Made by a program: the position numbers and the translations under genes. A stretch of DNA of 64,000 bases from an uncultured Prevotellaceae bacterium (GTDB lineage Bacteria; Bacteroidota; Bacteroidia; Bacteroidales; Bacteroidaceae), in NCBI GenBank assembly GCA_900318885.1, contig ONMN01000004.1, forward strand, positions 29,577 through 93,576. Direction: 5' to 3'. The notes below the pieces were generated by a model, which worked only from the letters and a program-made list of their open reading frames with translations, ran no database searches and was not told the DNA's origin. Positions within the stretch are counted from its first letter, which is position 1. Every line of letters begins with the position of its first letter. This document shows, one piece after another, positions 41,438 to 49,821 of the stretch.

Positions 41438-41472
41438 GTAATCCCCGCCTGGCAAACATGAGCGGGGATTAC
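41438..41472. terminator. Bidirectional terminator between convergent genes
   Basis: GTAATCCCCGC (41438-41448) and GCGGGGATTAC (41462-41472) make a perfect 11-bp stem with AT-rich flanks on both sides. It separates the regulator gene from the convergent gene at 41540. Confidence 0.82.
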
Positions 41473-41539
41473 AGTTTAATTCCTAAAACAAATACAAAAC
41501 GAAAGTCATTCAGCGTATCGTGAAAGAAAAGAAATTTTA

Positions 41540-42379
41540 TTAGTTCGATATGTCGTATTCTCTGTTTGAAACATTATAGTGATAGATGAATTTCTCTTTG
41601 TTCGAATCGTGCAATCCCTCTACCAGGCACGGACACTGACTGCCAATATAGAACTTATCGCGATGCACAAAGAAGATGGGCGTAACCATATTGTATAGAA
41701 AGGCGCTACGCTCAGGATCCTCCTTCGGCACATCACACTCCAACAGCGCAAACACCTCTTCCACCGTAATCACCGGCAGGGCTACCCTATCCTTCTCGGC
41801 CTTAATCGCCTTGCGCAACCACTGAGGGGCATCGGCCTTCGACTTGCACGGTTCGGCACCGAAATACTCTAAGAAGGCTACGAAGGTCTTGTTATGCAGG
41901 GTCAGTTCCACGGCTGCTGCATCCTGCTCCTTATCATCAGTCAGTCGGTAGCCGATAATGGCAGCCCACTGAGCCAACGACTTCTGACCCTTCACCATCG
42001 GCCATGTCAGATGGTCTTTGCCGTAGGTCTTATTCCAGGTGTCGGAGGGATGGAAACGGTCATCAGGCAATACCAGGATATCGGAGCGAACCATGCAGTT
42101 GGGCTCATAGATGCCGTTACCCTCTGCATCATCCAGACGCTTGCGCCATACACGAGGATCGGGCTTCTTATTGCCAAACAGCAGATAGTCGATACCACCG
42201 TCATAGAACTGCACGGGTGGCTCATACTCTGTGGCACCGTACTTCTTTGCGTAGTCGTCGGCACGCTCACACACACGAATCTGGCGCTGCATCAACTTCT
42301 TCAGTCGCTTGCCAGCCTTGCTCTCAACATCACACCAATAGAAGTGTTTGCATTTGTCAATAACCAGTTTTTCAGCCAT
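41540..42379 (-). CDS. Hypothetical protein, single-gene unit, 279 aa
   Basis: 279 residues starting MAEKLVIDKCKHFYWCDVES. Mixed alpha/beta; basic first third (KRLKKLMQRQIRVCERADDYAKKYG). It is alone between its own promoter and the bidirectional terminator. I do not recognise the family. Isolation from the operons and divergence from the plus-strand accessory operon are compatible with a moron or regulator. Confidence 0.65.
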   Translation of the reverse strand: MAEKLVIDKCKHFYWCDVESKAGKRLKKLMQRQIRVCERADDYAKKYGATEYEPPVQFYDGGIDYLLFGNKKPDPRVWRKRLDDAEGNGIYEPNCMVRSDILVLPDDRFHPSDTWNKTYGKDHLTWPMVKGQKSLAQWAAIIGYRLTDDKEQDAAAVELTLHNKTFVAFLEYFGAEPCKSKADAPQWLRKAIKAEKDRVALPVITVEEVFALLECDVPKEDPERSAFLYNMVTPIFFVHRDKFYIGSQCPCLVEGLHDSNKEKFIYHYNVSNREYDISN

Positions 42380-42408
42380 ATCGGGGAAAGATTATATTAT
42401 TTTGGGCG

Positions 42409-42438
42409 CAAAGATACAAATTATTTTTTAATATCAAG
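42409..42438 (-). promoter_or_regulatory. Promoter of the 279-aa gene
   Basis: Minus strand CTTG (42435-42438), 18 nt, TATCTTTG (42409-42416). The -7 box is perfect and the upstream box is slightly weak. The leader to the ATG at 42379 is about 20 nt. Confidence 0.6.
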
Positions 42439-42501
42439 TCATTTTCCCCGATATTATATATGTTAAATTTTACATCATATCAGAAAATAATAACAATTTT
42501 A

Positions 42502-42533
42502 TTTCGTCAATTCAAATATTATGTTTATCTTTG
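42502..42533 (+). promoter_or_regulatory. Early-type promoter E2 of the plus-strand accessory operon
   Basis: TTTCG (42502-42506), 19 nt, TATCTTTG (42526-42533), with TTCAAATATTATG (42511-42523) in the spacer. The leader carries a second TTCAAATATCATATAAG (42542-42558), immediately followed by the first ATG. Same architecture as promoter E1. Confidence 0.78.
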
Positions 42534-42558
42534 CCGACAAATTCAAATATCATATAAG

Positions 42559-42894
42559 ATGACCAGGAAGAAAAAGAACCAAGACATCCTCGAAGATGCG
42601 AAAGAGGCTGGAACCTCACTCTACGACTTCGTGATTACCCAGAAGGTCGATGCGTTTGTGGCTGCCTACCAGCCGGTAGATCGCGAGTCGTTGGCCACTC
42701 AGCGTTTCGACGAAACGCGCCTGCGTACCTTCTTCAAGGCATACCCCTGCACCCTGGGCGACCCGCTGACCATCTATCTCTCCCTGCTCGAAGGCGAAGG
42801 CTTCTTTATGAAGGTCTCTACGATGAACGAGCCCGTCATCCTCGCCACCGAACGCGCCACCGAGTCCGAAATGCTCAAACTGGATGTGCTTTAG
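42559..42894 (+). CDS. Hypothetical protein, first gene of the accessory operon, 111 aa
   Basis: The start is ATG 42559 (MTRKKKNQDILEDAKEAG), directly after the CAAATATCATATAAG leader; the longer upstream extension passes through the promoter and is rejected. 111 residues, basic start and acidic end. As the first product after promoter E2 it is probably among the earliest phage proteins made. No family recognised. Confidence 0.66.
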   Translation: MTRKKKNQDILEDAKEAGTSLYDFVITQKVDAFVAAYQPVDRESLATQRFDETRLRTFFKAYPCTLGDPLTIYLSLLEGEGFFMKVSTMNEPVILATERATESEMLKLDVL

Positions 42895-42943
42895 GTCACA
42901 CAGATCTCACAGATAACACAGATTTTACTAATATTATACGATT

Positions 42944-43432
42944 ATGGAAGAAAATTTTTTGAATTTCTGCGCACAGAAACTTCAGCAAACAACATGCGAG
43001 GCTATTGTGAAAGAGGACTGGATTAAGCCTATCCTGGGCAACATGACCAAGGCTGCCACAGAGGGCCACATGGATGGTGTCATCTTTGTAAAAGACCACG
43101 AGGCCCTGAAGGATGCCAACAACATTACCAAACTTTGCTTCTTCTTCCGTCAGAAGGGTTTCTTTGTAATGGTGAACCACAACGACGAAAACGGTCAGTT
43201 TATCAATGTCTCTTGGGATTGGAATGCCGACAAACAACGTGCCATTGACCTTGCGGAAGCCATCGGCGACCAGCTGCTGTTGGCAATAGAGGGCATCACC
43301 TCCGACGTAGAGGACATCAAGGAAGTTATGGGCCACTACTTCATGGCAAAGCTGAAGGGCAATCATAGCGATTTCCGTAAGGCCATCGACGTAGTACAGA
43401 GTCATCTATCCGAAGAAATCCCAGAGGAATGA
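42944..43432 (+). CDS. Hypothetical protein, 162 aa
   Basis: 162 residues starting MEENFLNFCAQKLQQTTCEA. Alpha/beta, acidic, with a central beta segment (KLCFFFRQKGFFVMVNHND, NGQFINVSWDW). The preceding 50 nt hold CACAGATCTCACAGATAACACAGATTTTAC-like sequence (a host-type intergenic motif). It overlaps the next start by 4 nt. No family recognised. Confidence 0.62.
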   Translation: MEENFLNFCAQKLQQTTCEAIVKEDWIKPILGNMTKAATEGHMDGVIFVKDHEALKDANNITKLCFFFRQKGFFVMVNHNDENGQFINVSWDWNADKQRAIDLAEAIGDQLLLAIEGITSDVEDIKEVMGHYFMAKLKGNHSDFRKAIDVVQSHLSEEIPEE

Positions 43433-43872
43433 TCGTACATCGTTTTATGTCAGCGGAGGAATATCGGCGGTTGGTGAATGGGCAGCAGCTGGTGAACGAG
43501 AGCAAGCATAAGGGCTTTCGCTCTGAAAGTCGCGGCTTCTGCTTCACCACCGACGAACCGAAGGAAGCCATTCGTTACCTCAGTGGCAACGTAGATACGG
43601 ACTACTGTGTAACGATGGATATTCCGGAATCGATGCTGCATAAGTCGAAGGCACTCTATCGCGACTGGCAGAACGATGACGTGATGAGTTACACCTCACT
43701 ACCTACCAATGCCAACGATGTGCCAACAGTGGAAAAGACAGAATACTGCCTGACACGCTACTCCGTGGCCAAGGTGCGTATCATCGCCACCACCACCGAG
43801 TTTAATCATATACCAGGCATTAAGATGACACAACAACTGATGCAAGTGCTCGGCTATCGCAGAGCGAAGTAA
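43429..43872 (+). CDS. Hypothetical protein, possible ADP-ribosyltransferase-like fold, 147 aa
   Basis: 147 residues. The order HRFMSAEEYRRLVNGQQL, then SESRGFCFT, then EAIRYLSGN and YCVTMDIPE resembles small NAD-dependent ADP-ribosyltransferase or RES-like folds (an N-terminal H/R strand, a Ser-containing strand, a later Glu), but I cannot place it in a named family. Coupled to the gene before it by a 4-nt overlap. Treat the fold suggestion as weak. Confidence 0.5.
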   Translation: MIVHRFMSAEEYRRLVNGQQLVNESKHKGFRSESRGFCFTTDEPKEAIRYLSGNVDTDYCVTMDIPESMLHKSKALYRDWQNDDVMSYTSLPTNANDVPTVEKTEYCLTRYSVAKVRIIATTTEFNHIPGIKMTQQLMQVLGYRRAK

Positions 43873-43883
43873 ATTACACAAAT

Positions 43884-44918
43884 ATGACAATACAGGAAGC
43901 ATACGATAAATGGAGCGAAGAGAAGGATGTAAAGACCTTCGCCATCAAGTCACGTCAGTTCTGGAACCGTGCCTGGAAGAAGCTCGACATGAATATTCCA
44001 TGCAGCGAGGCAAAGATGCCGGTACTGCTCATGGCCCTGCAAGCCGTGTCGCTCGACAAAGAAACCGTCGTAAAGGCATCGTCTGTAATGGTGTACGTGT
44101 TGAAATATGCACATGCCCAGGACTATAAGGTTAATCCCCTACCCGCTTTCGAGTACTCCGACATCCTACATCAGTGGGAGGGTAGCCCGACAGAAGATGA
44201 GTCAAAAGTTAAAGCGGGAACAAAATTACGCAAAGAGGCTCTGAAAGTACAGAAATCGGCGATAAAAGTACAAAATACCACCGATTTGGAACGAAAAGAG
44301 TTAAAATCAGAACGCGAAACGCTAAAATCAGAACACGAGACTCCGGAAACAAAACCCACCAAAACGGAAATTTCTAAGCCAAAAGTGGAAAGAAAACGTG
44401 CCAAAAAGGAAACTTCCAAGCCAAAAAAGGCAAAAACGCCACAAAACGGGAACATTCGCCTGACGAAGGATGGCAAACGCTATAACCCTTCACGGGAACG
44501 TCGTCAGATTGCCCAGATTGATCCAAGCACGATGGAGGTTATCAAGGTATGGCCCACACTCCGCGAACCGGAACGTGCGCTGCGCGTAACATCACTCTGG
44601 AGAGCCATCGCCAACCGTCGTCAGTCAGGTGGTTACTACTGGTGCGACTTTGGCGACATCGACACCTTCGAACCCTCAGAGTCGCACAAGAATCCCGTCA
44701 TCTGTCACAAACCCGTCACCATCAGCAAAGATGTGGAGTTTGTCGCTCCTCCTACCAAACCAAAGAAAGAGGAAGCGCCAGCCGACGGCGTACACATTGG
44801 AAACGTACCGGAACAAAACCCTGCACTCTCTGACTGTACCGACAAAGCGCTCATCGACGAACTGAAGTATCGTGGCTGGCACGGACATATTCACCTCACT
44901 ATCGACGTTTACCTATAA
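43884..44918 (+). CDS. NUMOD1-like DNA-binding protein, 344 aa
   Basis: Residues 1-105 are a helical domain (QFWNRAWKKLDMNIPCSEAK, a core-binding-like helix bundle). Residues 108-190 are Lys/Glu/Thr-rich low complexity with repeated KPTKTE and KPKKA-like units. Residues about 195-258 match the NUMOD1 pattern: IAQIDPSTMEVIKVWPTLRE ... SLWRAIANRRQSGGYYW. The last 25 residues contain ALIDELKYRGWHG, a motif shared with the gene at 45092. Probably a DNA-binding protein; no nuclease motif was seen. Confidence 0.65.
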   Translation: MTIQEAYDKWSEEKDVKTFAIKSRQFWNRAWKKLDMNIPCSEAKMPVLLMALQAVSLDKETVVKASSVMVYVLKYAHAQDYKVNPLPAFEYSDILHQWEGSPTEDESKVKAGTKLRKEALKVQKSAIKVQNTTDLERKELKSERETLKSEHETPETKPTKTEISKPKVERKRAKKETSKPKKAKTPQNGNIRLTKDGKRYNPSRERRQIAQIDPSTMEVIKVWPTLREPERALRVTSLWRAIANRRQSGGYYWCDFGDIDTFEPSESHKNPVICHKPVTISKDVEFVAPPTKPKKEEAPADGVHIGNVPEQNPALSDCTDKALIDELKYRGWHGHIHLTIDVYL

Positions 44919-44930
44919 CATATTTATATT

Positions 44931-45065
44931 ATGGCTACCAAATGCAAAGGCAACGGATGCCTGCTCAAAGGCTCCTGCCAACTCTTCGACTGGAACAGCA
45001 CCGACGAAAACGCGATGGATCACTGCGACCCCGAAACCCGCGAGTGCTACATCACAAGTGATTAA
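44931..45065 (+). CDS. Cys-rich small protein, 44 aa
   Basis: 44 codons from ATG 44931, 12 nt after the previous stop, to TAA 45065. It has six Cys (KCKGNGC, GSCQ, HCDPE, ECY), suggesting a small metal-binding protein. The composition and codon use match its neighbours. Function unknown. Confidence 0.55.
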   Translation: MATKCKGNGCLLKGSCQLFDWNSTDENAMDHCDPETRECYITSD

Positions 45066-45091
45066 TAACATTCTTAAAACAAAACAAAATT

Positions 45092-45499
45092 ATGAAACAG
45101 ACAGAATTTGAACAGCAGCTGCGCGATATGCGTATGCAGAAGAGCCAGGAGATTGCGGCTATTGCCCAACTCCAAGGCCAGGTAAACAAAGAACGTGCAT
45201 TGCTCAATACGCAGTACGATGATCTGCGCAAGCGCATTCACACCCTCGACATCGAACGTGTGTCGCTCTCACAGCGACGTATGGATGTAGAGGCAAAGTG
45301 GGGGGGGCAAATCCGCAAGTTCTACCAAGAGAACTACACCGCTTCTCGCGAATTAGAAGAAGTAAGCGATTGGGCGCTGGTCAACGAATTGGCTCATCGT
45401 GGTTTCGGTGGTCTGCTATCGCATCCTGACAGGGACACAGACTTTATGATGAAGCTCAACGAGAAACTGGTAAGCCATGCGCCTGAGTCTGAAGATTAA
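45092..45499 (+). CDS. Coiled-coil protein with poly-G tract, 135 aa
   Basis: 135 residues; residues 1-70 are coiled coil (QQLRDMRMQKSQEIAAIAQL). The codons for Trp-Gly-Gly contain eight consecutive G (from 45300), here in frame. The C-terminal region has WALVNELAHRGFGG, similar to the end of the gene at 43884 (LIDELKYRGWHG). Slippage in the G tract would truncate the protein after about 70 residues. Function unknown. Confidence 0.62.
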   Translation: MKQTEFEQQLRDMRMQKSQEIAAIAQLQGQVNKERALLNTQYDDLRKRIHTLDIERVSLSQRRMDVEAKWGGQIRKFYQENYTASRELEEVSDWALVNELAHRGFGGLLSHPDRDTDFMMKLNEKLVSHAPESED

Positions 45500-45962
45500 C
45501 AACGTAGAAGGTCAGGATGACCAAGGGAGGCATATCTTACTCATTCAGGCCGAAGATCTGAGTAAGGGATTATTGCAGGAGCATACCGGCTGGTTGTTAG
45601 ACGAAATAGTGCGGCCACTGTTAAAGCATCAGCCGAAACTCCTTGCACAAGTCATAGATGACCCCACTCTCCGGAATGTCATCTACATGCAGGAGAAAGC
45701 GGCACGAGAGGCCAAAGCCGAAAAGCGCGAACGTAAGCGCCTCTTTGAGATTGAGCGACAGCGACGTGCTGACCAGCATAAGGCATCCATCGCTACCCGC
45801 AAGGCCCTCGACTTCTACCGAGGCGTAGAATACTACGAGGACACGGACACGCTATTGCTGATCCGCTGTCCCAAGTGCGGCAAAGAAAACTATGCACCGA
45901 ACGTCGCCAAAGGCATCTGCACCTGGTGCGGCTACGATGCCCACGAACTAATAAAGAAGTAG
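45477..45962 (+). CDS. Zinc-ribbon protein, 161 aa
   Basis: 161 residues, overlapping the upstream gene by 23 nt. A charged central helix (EKAAREAKAEKRERKRLFEI) precedes a C-terminal zinc ribbon, RCPKCGKENYAPN ... GICTWCGYD (two C-x2-C pairs). Probably nucleic-acid binding. No specific family recognised. Confidence 0.62.
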   Translation: MRLSLKINNVEGQDDQGRHILLIQAEDLSKGLLQEHTGWLLDEIVRPLLKHQPKLLAQVIDDPTLRNVIYMQEKAAREAKAEKRERKRLFEIERQRRADQHKASIATRKALDFYRGVEYYEDTDTLLLIRCPKCGKENYAPNVAKGICTWCGYDAHELIKK

Positions 45963-45965
45963 CTT

Positions 45966-46244
45966 ATGGCAAAGATACATTTCATTCAGGCAATCGAGAT
46001 ACCCAACACGATTAGCCAGACGATATTCAATCTGGATGTCGTAGAAGCATGCCATAAAATCAAAAACGGCGAAGTGCTCTATGAACTGCGCGAAAAGCAG
46101 CTATACCCAAACGGCGAACGCAGGCCCATCGGAGGAACTTTCGTAAAAAGTGGTCAGATGCTCTGCCAGGACACCGAAGGCTGGTGGCACGGACTATCAA
46201 AGGAACATTATCAAACAATTATTGATTCATATACTTATGAATAG
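45966..46244 (+). CDS. Hypothetical protein, 92 aa
   Basis: 92 residues starting MAKIHFIQAIEIPNTISQTI. Beta-rich with several aromatic residues near the end (CQDTEGWWHGLSKEHY). It overlaps the following start by 8 nt. No family recognised. Confidence 0.58.
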   Translation: MAKIHFIQAIEIPNTISQTIFNLDVVEACHKIKNGEVLYELREKQLYPNGERRPIGGTFVKSGQMLCQDTEGWWHGLSKEHYQTIIDSYTYE

Positions 46245-46668
46245 AAAAATCAGAATTATAGACAAAAACAGCCCTTATTACGGTAAGGAGGGTGAAGGTC
46301 ATCTTTGCTACTACGACATCCTGCACGGAAAGAAGATTAACGGCGAGATACAAGACCTTTATTGGGTAATTATCGACGGCAAAGAGTTGAACTTTAAAAG
46401 TTTCCAGGTTGATGTCAACTACTACCATCAGCAGGAGGATGACGAATACCGCAAGAAATATGGCTACGGCAAAGGTGATGAAGTTCAAGTGCTGGAAGTT
46501 CAGGAAGTCAGCAGCATGGCACGCGACTTTAAAGAGCACAATACGCATATCATCAGAAATATATCATACTCCTGCGGATTGGTATATTTCGAAGATGGCA
46601 TCACCTGTGTACGCTGGCCAAAAGTGAATGTCGTAAAGAGAGCTGAGAATGTTAATTGGAAACGATAA
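46237..46668 (+). CDS. Hypothetical beta-rich protein, 143 aa
   Basis: The start is ATG 46237 (MNRKIRIIDKNSPYYGKEGEG), chosen because it gives a short overlap and an SH3/KOW-like opening strand; a longer frame through the previous gene is unlikely. Beta-rich, with Tyr/Asp-rich loops in the middle. Function unknown. Confidence 0.58.
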   Translation: MNRKIRIIDKNSPYYGKEGEGHLCYYDILHGKKINGEIQDLYWVIIDGKELNFKSFQVDVNYYHQQEDDEYRKKYGYGKGDEVQVLEVQEVSSMARDFKEHNTHIIRNISYSCGLVYFEDGITCVRWPKVNVVKRAENVNWKR

Positions 46669-46671
46669 ATT

Positions 46672-47238
46672 ATGGAGCAAATATATCATCTTTACATCAC
46701 TCACAAATGCGGTCACAAATGCCCGCTATGTTGCAATAGACTCTATGACATTGACAAACTCCCCGTCATCACAGTAGAGAACTTAAATCAGGCCCATACG
46801 GTCTGCCTCACTGGTGGCGATCCGTTCTACCTCCTGAGAGAAGAATTGATATCCATTGTTGACAGACTTCACATCCACTATAAGAACATCCAAAAGATCT
46901 ATATCTATACCAGCGGAAAGATGCTCTGGATAGAAGGTGCATATTCTCATTGGCACGAGCTGATGCAGTCTGTCAGCGGAATCAATGTTGCCCCTAAAGA
47001 TTATGGCGATTGGGATAGACTCGACTATCTGCTTCAGCAGCCGAAATGGTTGGAAATGACTGCACAGCCAGGAATGTCTAATCGCCTATATATTTTCGAC
47101 GACCAGTGGAGTACATGGGAAACCATCAGCAAAGATGTTATCCTTCCACAAACATGGCAGGTAATAGGTCGCAAATGGGATAAGGAATTTAATACACCCG
47201 AAAACGAGCACTTTGTAAGATTACCTATATTATACTGA
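46672..47238 (+). CDS. Small radical SAM protein, 188 aa
   Basis: 188 residues. C-x3-C-x2-C ligands are at C13, C17 and C20 (KCGHKCPLCC), followed by VCLTGGDPFYL, the GGxP SAM-binding motif. It is shorter than most radical SAM enzymes and resembles QueE- or activase-like mini forms. The C-terminal half is less typical. The substrate cannot be deduced; it lies in an operon of unknown genes together with another radical SAM at 54258. Confidence 0.75.
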   Translation: MEQIYHLYITHKCGHKCPLCCNRLYDIDKLPVITVENLNQAHTVCLTGGDPFYLLREELISIVDRLHIHYKNIQKIYIYTSGKMLWIEGAYSHWHELMQSVSGINVAPKDYGDWDRLDYLLQQPKWLEMTAQPGMSNRLYIFDDQWSTWETISKDVILPQTWQVIGRKWDKEFNTPENEHFVRLPILY

Positions 47239-47264
47239 CAAACAATTTATAAAGAAGTAAAATT

Positions 47265-47840
47265 ATGGCATGTGATTGCATTAAGAACTTCGATAAATTA
47301 TTGAAGGAGAAATTTAACGAGACAGCCACCGTGAACTGCGAGGTACTGTCCGGTCGTGTGATTGTAAACGGCATTTATCACAAACCAAAGTATAAGGGTA
47401 AGCCAGGTGAATATCAGCAGAAATGGGAAGAGGTAGCCCTCTGGCCAAAATACTGTCCCTTCTGCGGAAAGCCTTACGACATCAAAGAAATCTATGGCCC
47501 AGATACCGTAGAACTGAAAGAGAACCTTTATTGCACCCATGTAGAGCTGAATAATTGGGACTACGACGAAGAGGATCAGAAGCGCCCAATAACCTACGAA
47601 CTAAGTTTCCGCTACTATGGTGTAGAGGTATCGGCATATATCTCTATCATCAGACTAAAAAAGCATGAGGTGGACTTTAGCATGGTAGAATGCGATGGCG
47701 ACCTGATGGAGTCATTCGAGAACCTTTTCCGCGATAGCGGCGAACTCTGTGAGAAGATCTTCGAGCTCTGCAAAAAACATTGGGACGAAGTAGAAGGCAA
47801 AGAGTCAGAATATAACTACGACGGCACCCGTCAACCATAA
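47265..47840 (+). CDS. Hypothetical protein with CxxC pair, 191 aa
   Basis: 191 residues starting MACDCIKNFDKLLKEKFNE. A WPKYCPFCGKPYD half zinc-ribbon is present near residue 65, together with an N-terminal CDC; the two might form one zinc site. The rest is alpha/beta and acidic. No family recognised. Confidence 0.6.
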   Translation: MACDCIKNFDKLLKEKFNETATVNCEVLSGRVIVNGIYHKPKYKGKPGEYQQKWEEVALWPKYCPFCGKPYDIKEIYGPDTVELKENLYCTHVELNNWDYDEEDQKRPITYELSFRYYGVEVSAYISIIRLKKHEVDFSMVECDGDLMESFENLFRDSGELCEKIFELCKKHWDEVEGKESEYNYDGTRQP

Positions 47841-47844
47841 CGAT

Positions 47845-48003
47845 ATGGAGTATAACGACGATGGAGTACCCCGCTGGGTAGAGCGGTTCTATAACGGACT
47901 GTGGGACATTCTGAAGGTGCTGCTGATTATAGCTTTCATAGCTGCTATTATCTTCGGGCGCATCCTCTTCGATAAATGGTATGTAAACTGGTTAATGAAA
48001 TAA
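47845..48003 (+). CDS. Single-span membrane protein, 52 aa
   Basis: 52 codons from ATG 47845 (4 nt after the previous stop) to TAA 48003. One clear membrane span, ILKVLLIIAFIAAIIFGRIL, lies between Trp-flanked ends. The size and single span fit a holin-like or superinfection-control protein, but it is in the accessory, not the late, operon. Function unknown. Confidence 0.6.
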   Translation: MEYNDDGVPRWVERFYNGLWDILKVLLIIAFIAAIIFGRILFDKWYVNWLMK

Positions 48004-48007
48004 GATT

Positions 48008-48283
48008 ATGAACTTAGAAACATTAGAAAAAGCCAATAGACTGGCTGGTACGATTGAGGAAATTAATCATGCTATAGAATGTATTGGCGATTTGCTTCAG
48101 CACGAGGAGCAAAACAAAGACTATAAGGTAGTCGTTCGTAGTGAATACCATGGTAAAGACTTTGGCGGTGCCAGTGTCGAAGCCAAGTATCTCTACCCAG
48201 AACTGCGCGAAGCCCTGCAAAAGGCTCAGGTACGACTCCGCTACGAAGCAACCGAACTGAAAAAAGAATTTGAGACGTTATGA
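48008..48283 (+). CDS. Hypothetical protein, 91 aa
   Basis: 91 residues starting MNLETLEKANRLAGTIEEIN. Helix-strand-helix layout with a central VVVRSEYHGKDFGG strand. Coupled to the next gene by ATGA. No family recognised. Confidence 0.6.
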   Translation: MNLETLEKANRLAGTIEEINHAIECIGDLLQHEEQNKDYKVVVRSEYHGKDFGGASVEAKYLYPELREALQKAQVRLRYEATELKKEFETL

Positions 48284-48843
48284 AGAAACTCGGAAACATA
48301 TTATTCTATACACTCAACACTTTCTTTATTGGGGGACTATTAGCCTTCGCCATTATCTTCTGGATGATGGGCGACAGGTTTCACGCTATCATCGATGCAC
48401 TCTACCTGTTAATCATCGTCGAAATGTTCTACCTCCGTCGCAAATGTAAACTCCTTCAGAAGGATAACGACTCTCTCCAGGAAGGTAGCAAAGTTCTGGT
48501 AGAACAGAATGCGAAACTGACTGAACGACTCAATAAGATGCAAGATCCATTCCGCTACAATGCGGAGATTCAGATTAATGGTCAGCACGTCCGTATGGAA
48601 ACCATCAGAAGCACCATGCGAAGAGATAAGTCATTCCTGATGGGCTTCGACGAAATGGAGCGTAATCGTCGCCTTCACTACATGGAAACAGTTGCCAAAC
48701 AAGACCTGATGGAAAGTATCTTTGACACCGAACTGGTAGAGATACGCCAGAACTTCGACGCTATCCACGAGGACACCGTGACCGCTGAAATTATCGTCGG
48801 TGTAAAGAGCGACAAACCTATTGATGAAATCATTAAATCATAA
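48280..48843 (+). CDS. Membrane protein with coiled coil, 187 aa
   Basis: 187 residues. Two hydrophobic spans at about residues 5-28 and 37-55 (FFIGGLLAFAIIFWMM; ALYLLIIVEMFYL), then a coiled coil (LLQKDNDSLQEGSKVLVEQN) and a soluble C-terminal domain. The cytoplasmic domain probably interacts with a partner. Function unknown; membrane sensor or inhibitor roles are possible. Confidence 0.62.
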   Translation: MKKLGNILFYTLNTFFIGGLLAFAIIFWMMGDRFHAIIDALYLLIIVEMFYLRRKCKLLQKDNDSLQEGSKVLVEQNAKLTERLNKMQDPFRYNAEIQINGQHVRMETIRSTMRRDKSFLMGFDEMERNRRLHYMETVAKQDLMESIFDTELVEIRQNFDAIHEDTVTAEIIVGVKSDKPIDEIIKS

Positions 48844-48847
48844 ATTT

Positions 48848-49261
48848 ATGAACAATAAAGAAGCTGCACAGATTATCAGAACTGCTGTTCTGAAAGAGGA
48901 AGGAAAGAACGAGTATAGCGACCAGGACATAAAGATTGCTCTGGAGATAGCTGCTGAACTGCTCGATAGTCATCCCGAACACAAGATTATCAGTCGGGAG
49001 GAATATAAGAAACTGGCGCGTGTCGGCATACTGAATACCAGTGTACGAGCCTACAATCGTGGCAATAGCGACTACAGCCAGCATGTCATTCAGCCCTGGT
49101 CGATATGGATTGACTGGAACCTGAACCCCTGGGATGCAGACATCGTAAAGCGCGTGCTCCGTACCAAACAGGGTGAAAGCCGTCTGCTCGACTACGAGAA
49201 GATCATCCATATCTGCGAAGAGCGCATCCGTCAAATCAACTGCGAACACGAACAGGAGTAA
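48848..49261 (+). CDS. Hypothetical protein, 137 aa
   Basis: The start is ATG 48848 (MNNKEAAQIIRTAVLKEEG), 4 nt after the previous stop. Helical at both ends. The central part (QPWSIWIDWNLNPWDADIVKRVLR) is Trp-rich. One-base overlap (TAATG) with the next gene. No family recognised. Confidence 0.6.
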   Translation: MNNKEAAQIIRTAVLKEEGKNEYSDQDIKIALEIAAELLDSHPEHKIISREEYKKLARVGILNTSVRAYNRGNSDYSQHVIQPWSIWIDWNLNPWDADIVKRVLRTKQGESRLLDYEKIIHICEERIRQINCEHEQE

Positions 49262-49821
49262 TGAGCCACATTACTATATATAATAAAGAGACAGGGGCCG
49301 TAGCCAGTTTCGAGGCAGAGGTGAGCATCCCTAAGACAATAGCCAACGAACCTCGCGACTATACTCAGCCTGGGGAGTGGGAGCCAAAACCCATACAACT
49401 GACCGGCACCTGCTATCTGGAAGATGCCACTCCCATCGTTAGTATGATGAAGAAATGGCGTGAGCGCGACCGTAAGAACTTGAAGCAGCTGCTATGGCTA
49501 ATCACTCATGGCTACACCGCTCACTTCAAATTCATCGTAAAGGATAAACGCGGACGCATGCACTCAGAGTTTTACTACGTTGACCGTCCCCGTATGCTCA
49601 AACTCCTTATCCGCTCCATCCGTGTGATTCCTCAGTATATCGTCGTTGACCGCCATAACGATGCCTACGAGATCCGTCACGGTAAACTGAAATACTACGG
49701 TTCAGTACTATACCATCCTAATCCAAATTGGGAAAAACTCTACAATGGCAACGAGGATTTAATAAGTGACACAAAGTTGATACTGAAGGCAATGAAAGTT
49801 GACCCAAGACTATACGAATAA
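49261..49821 (+). CDS. Hypothetical protein, 186 aa
   Basis: 186 residues starting MSHITIYNKETGAVASFEAE. Beta-rich N-terminus, basic centre (KKWRERDRKNLKQLLWLITH) and YYVDRPRMLKLLIRSIR. Coupled at both ends by TAATG. No family recognised. Confidence 0.6.
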   Translation: MSHITIYNKETGAVASFEAEVSIPKTIANEPRDYTQPGEWEPKPIQLTGTCYLEDATPIVSMMKKWRERDRKNLKQLLWLITHGYTAHFKFIVKDKRGRMHSEFYYVDRPRMLKLLIRSIRVIPQYIVVDRHNDAYEIRHGKLKYYGSVLYHPNPNWEKLYNGNEDLISDTKLILKAMKVDPRLYE

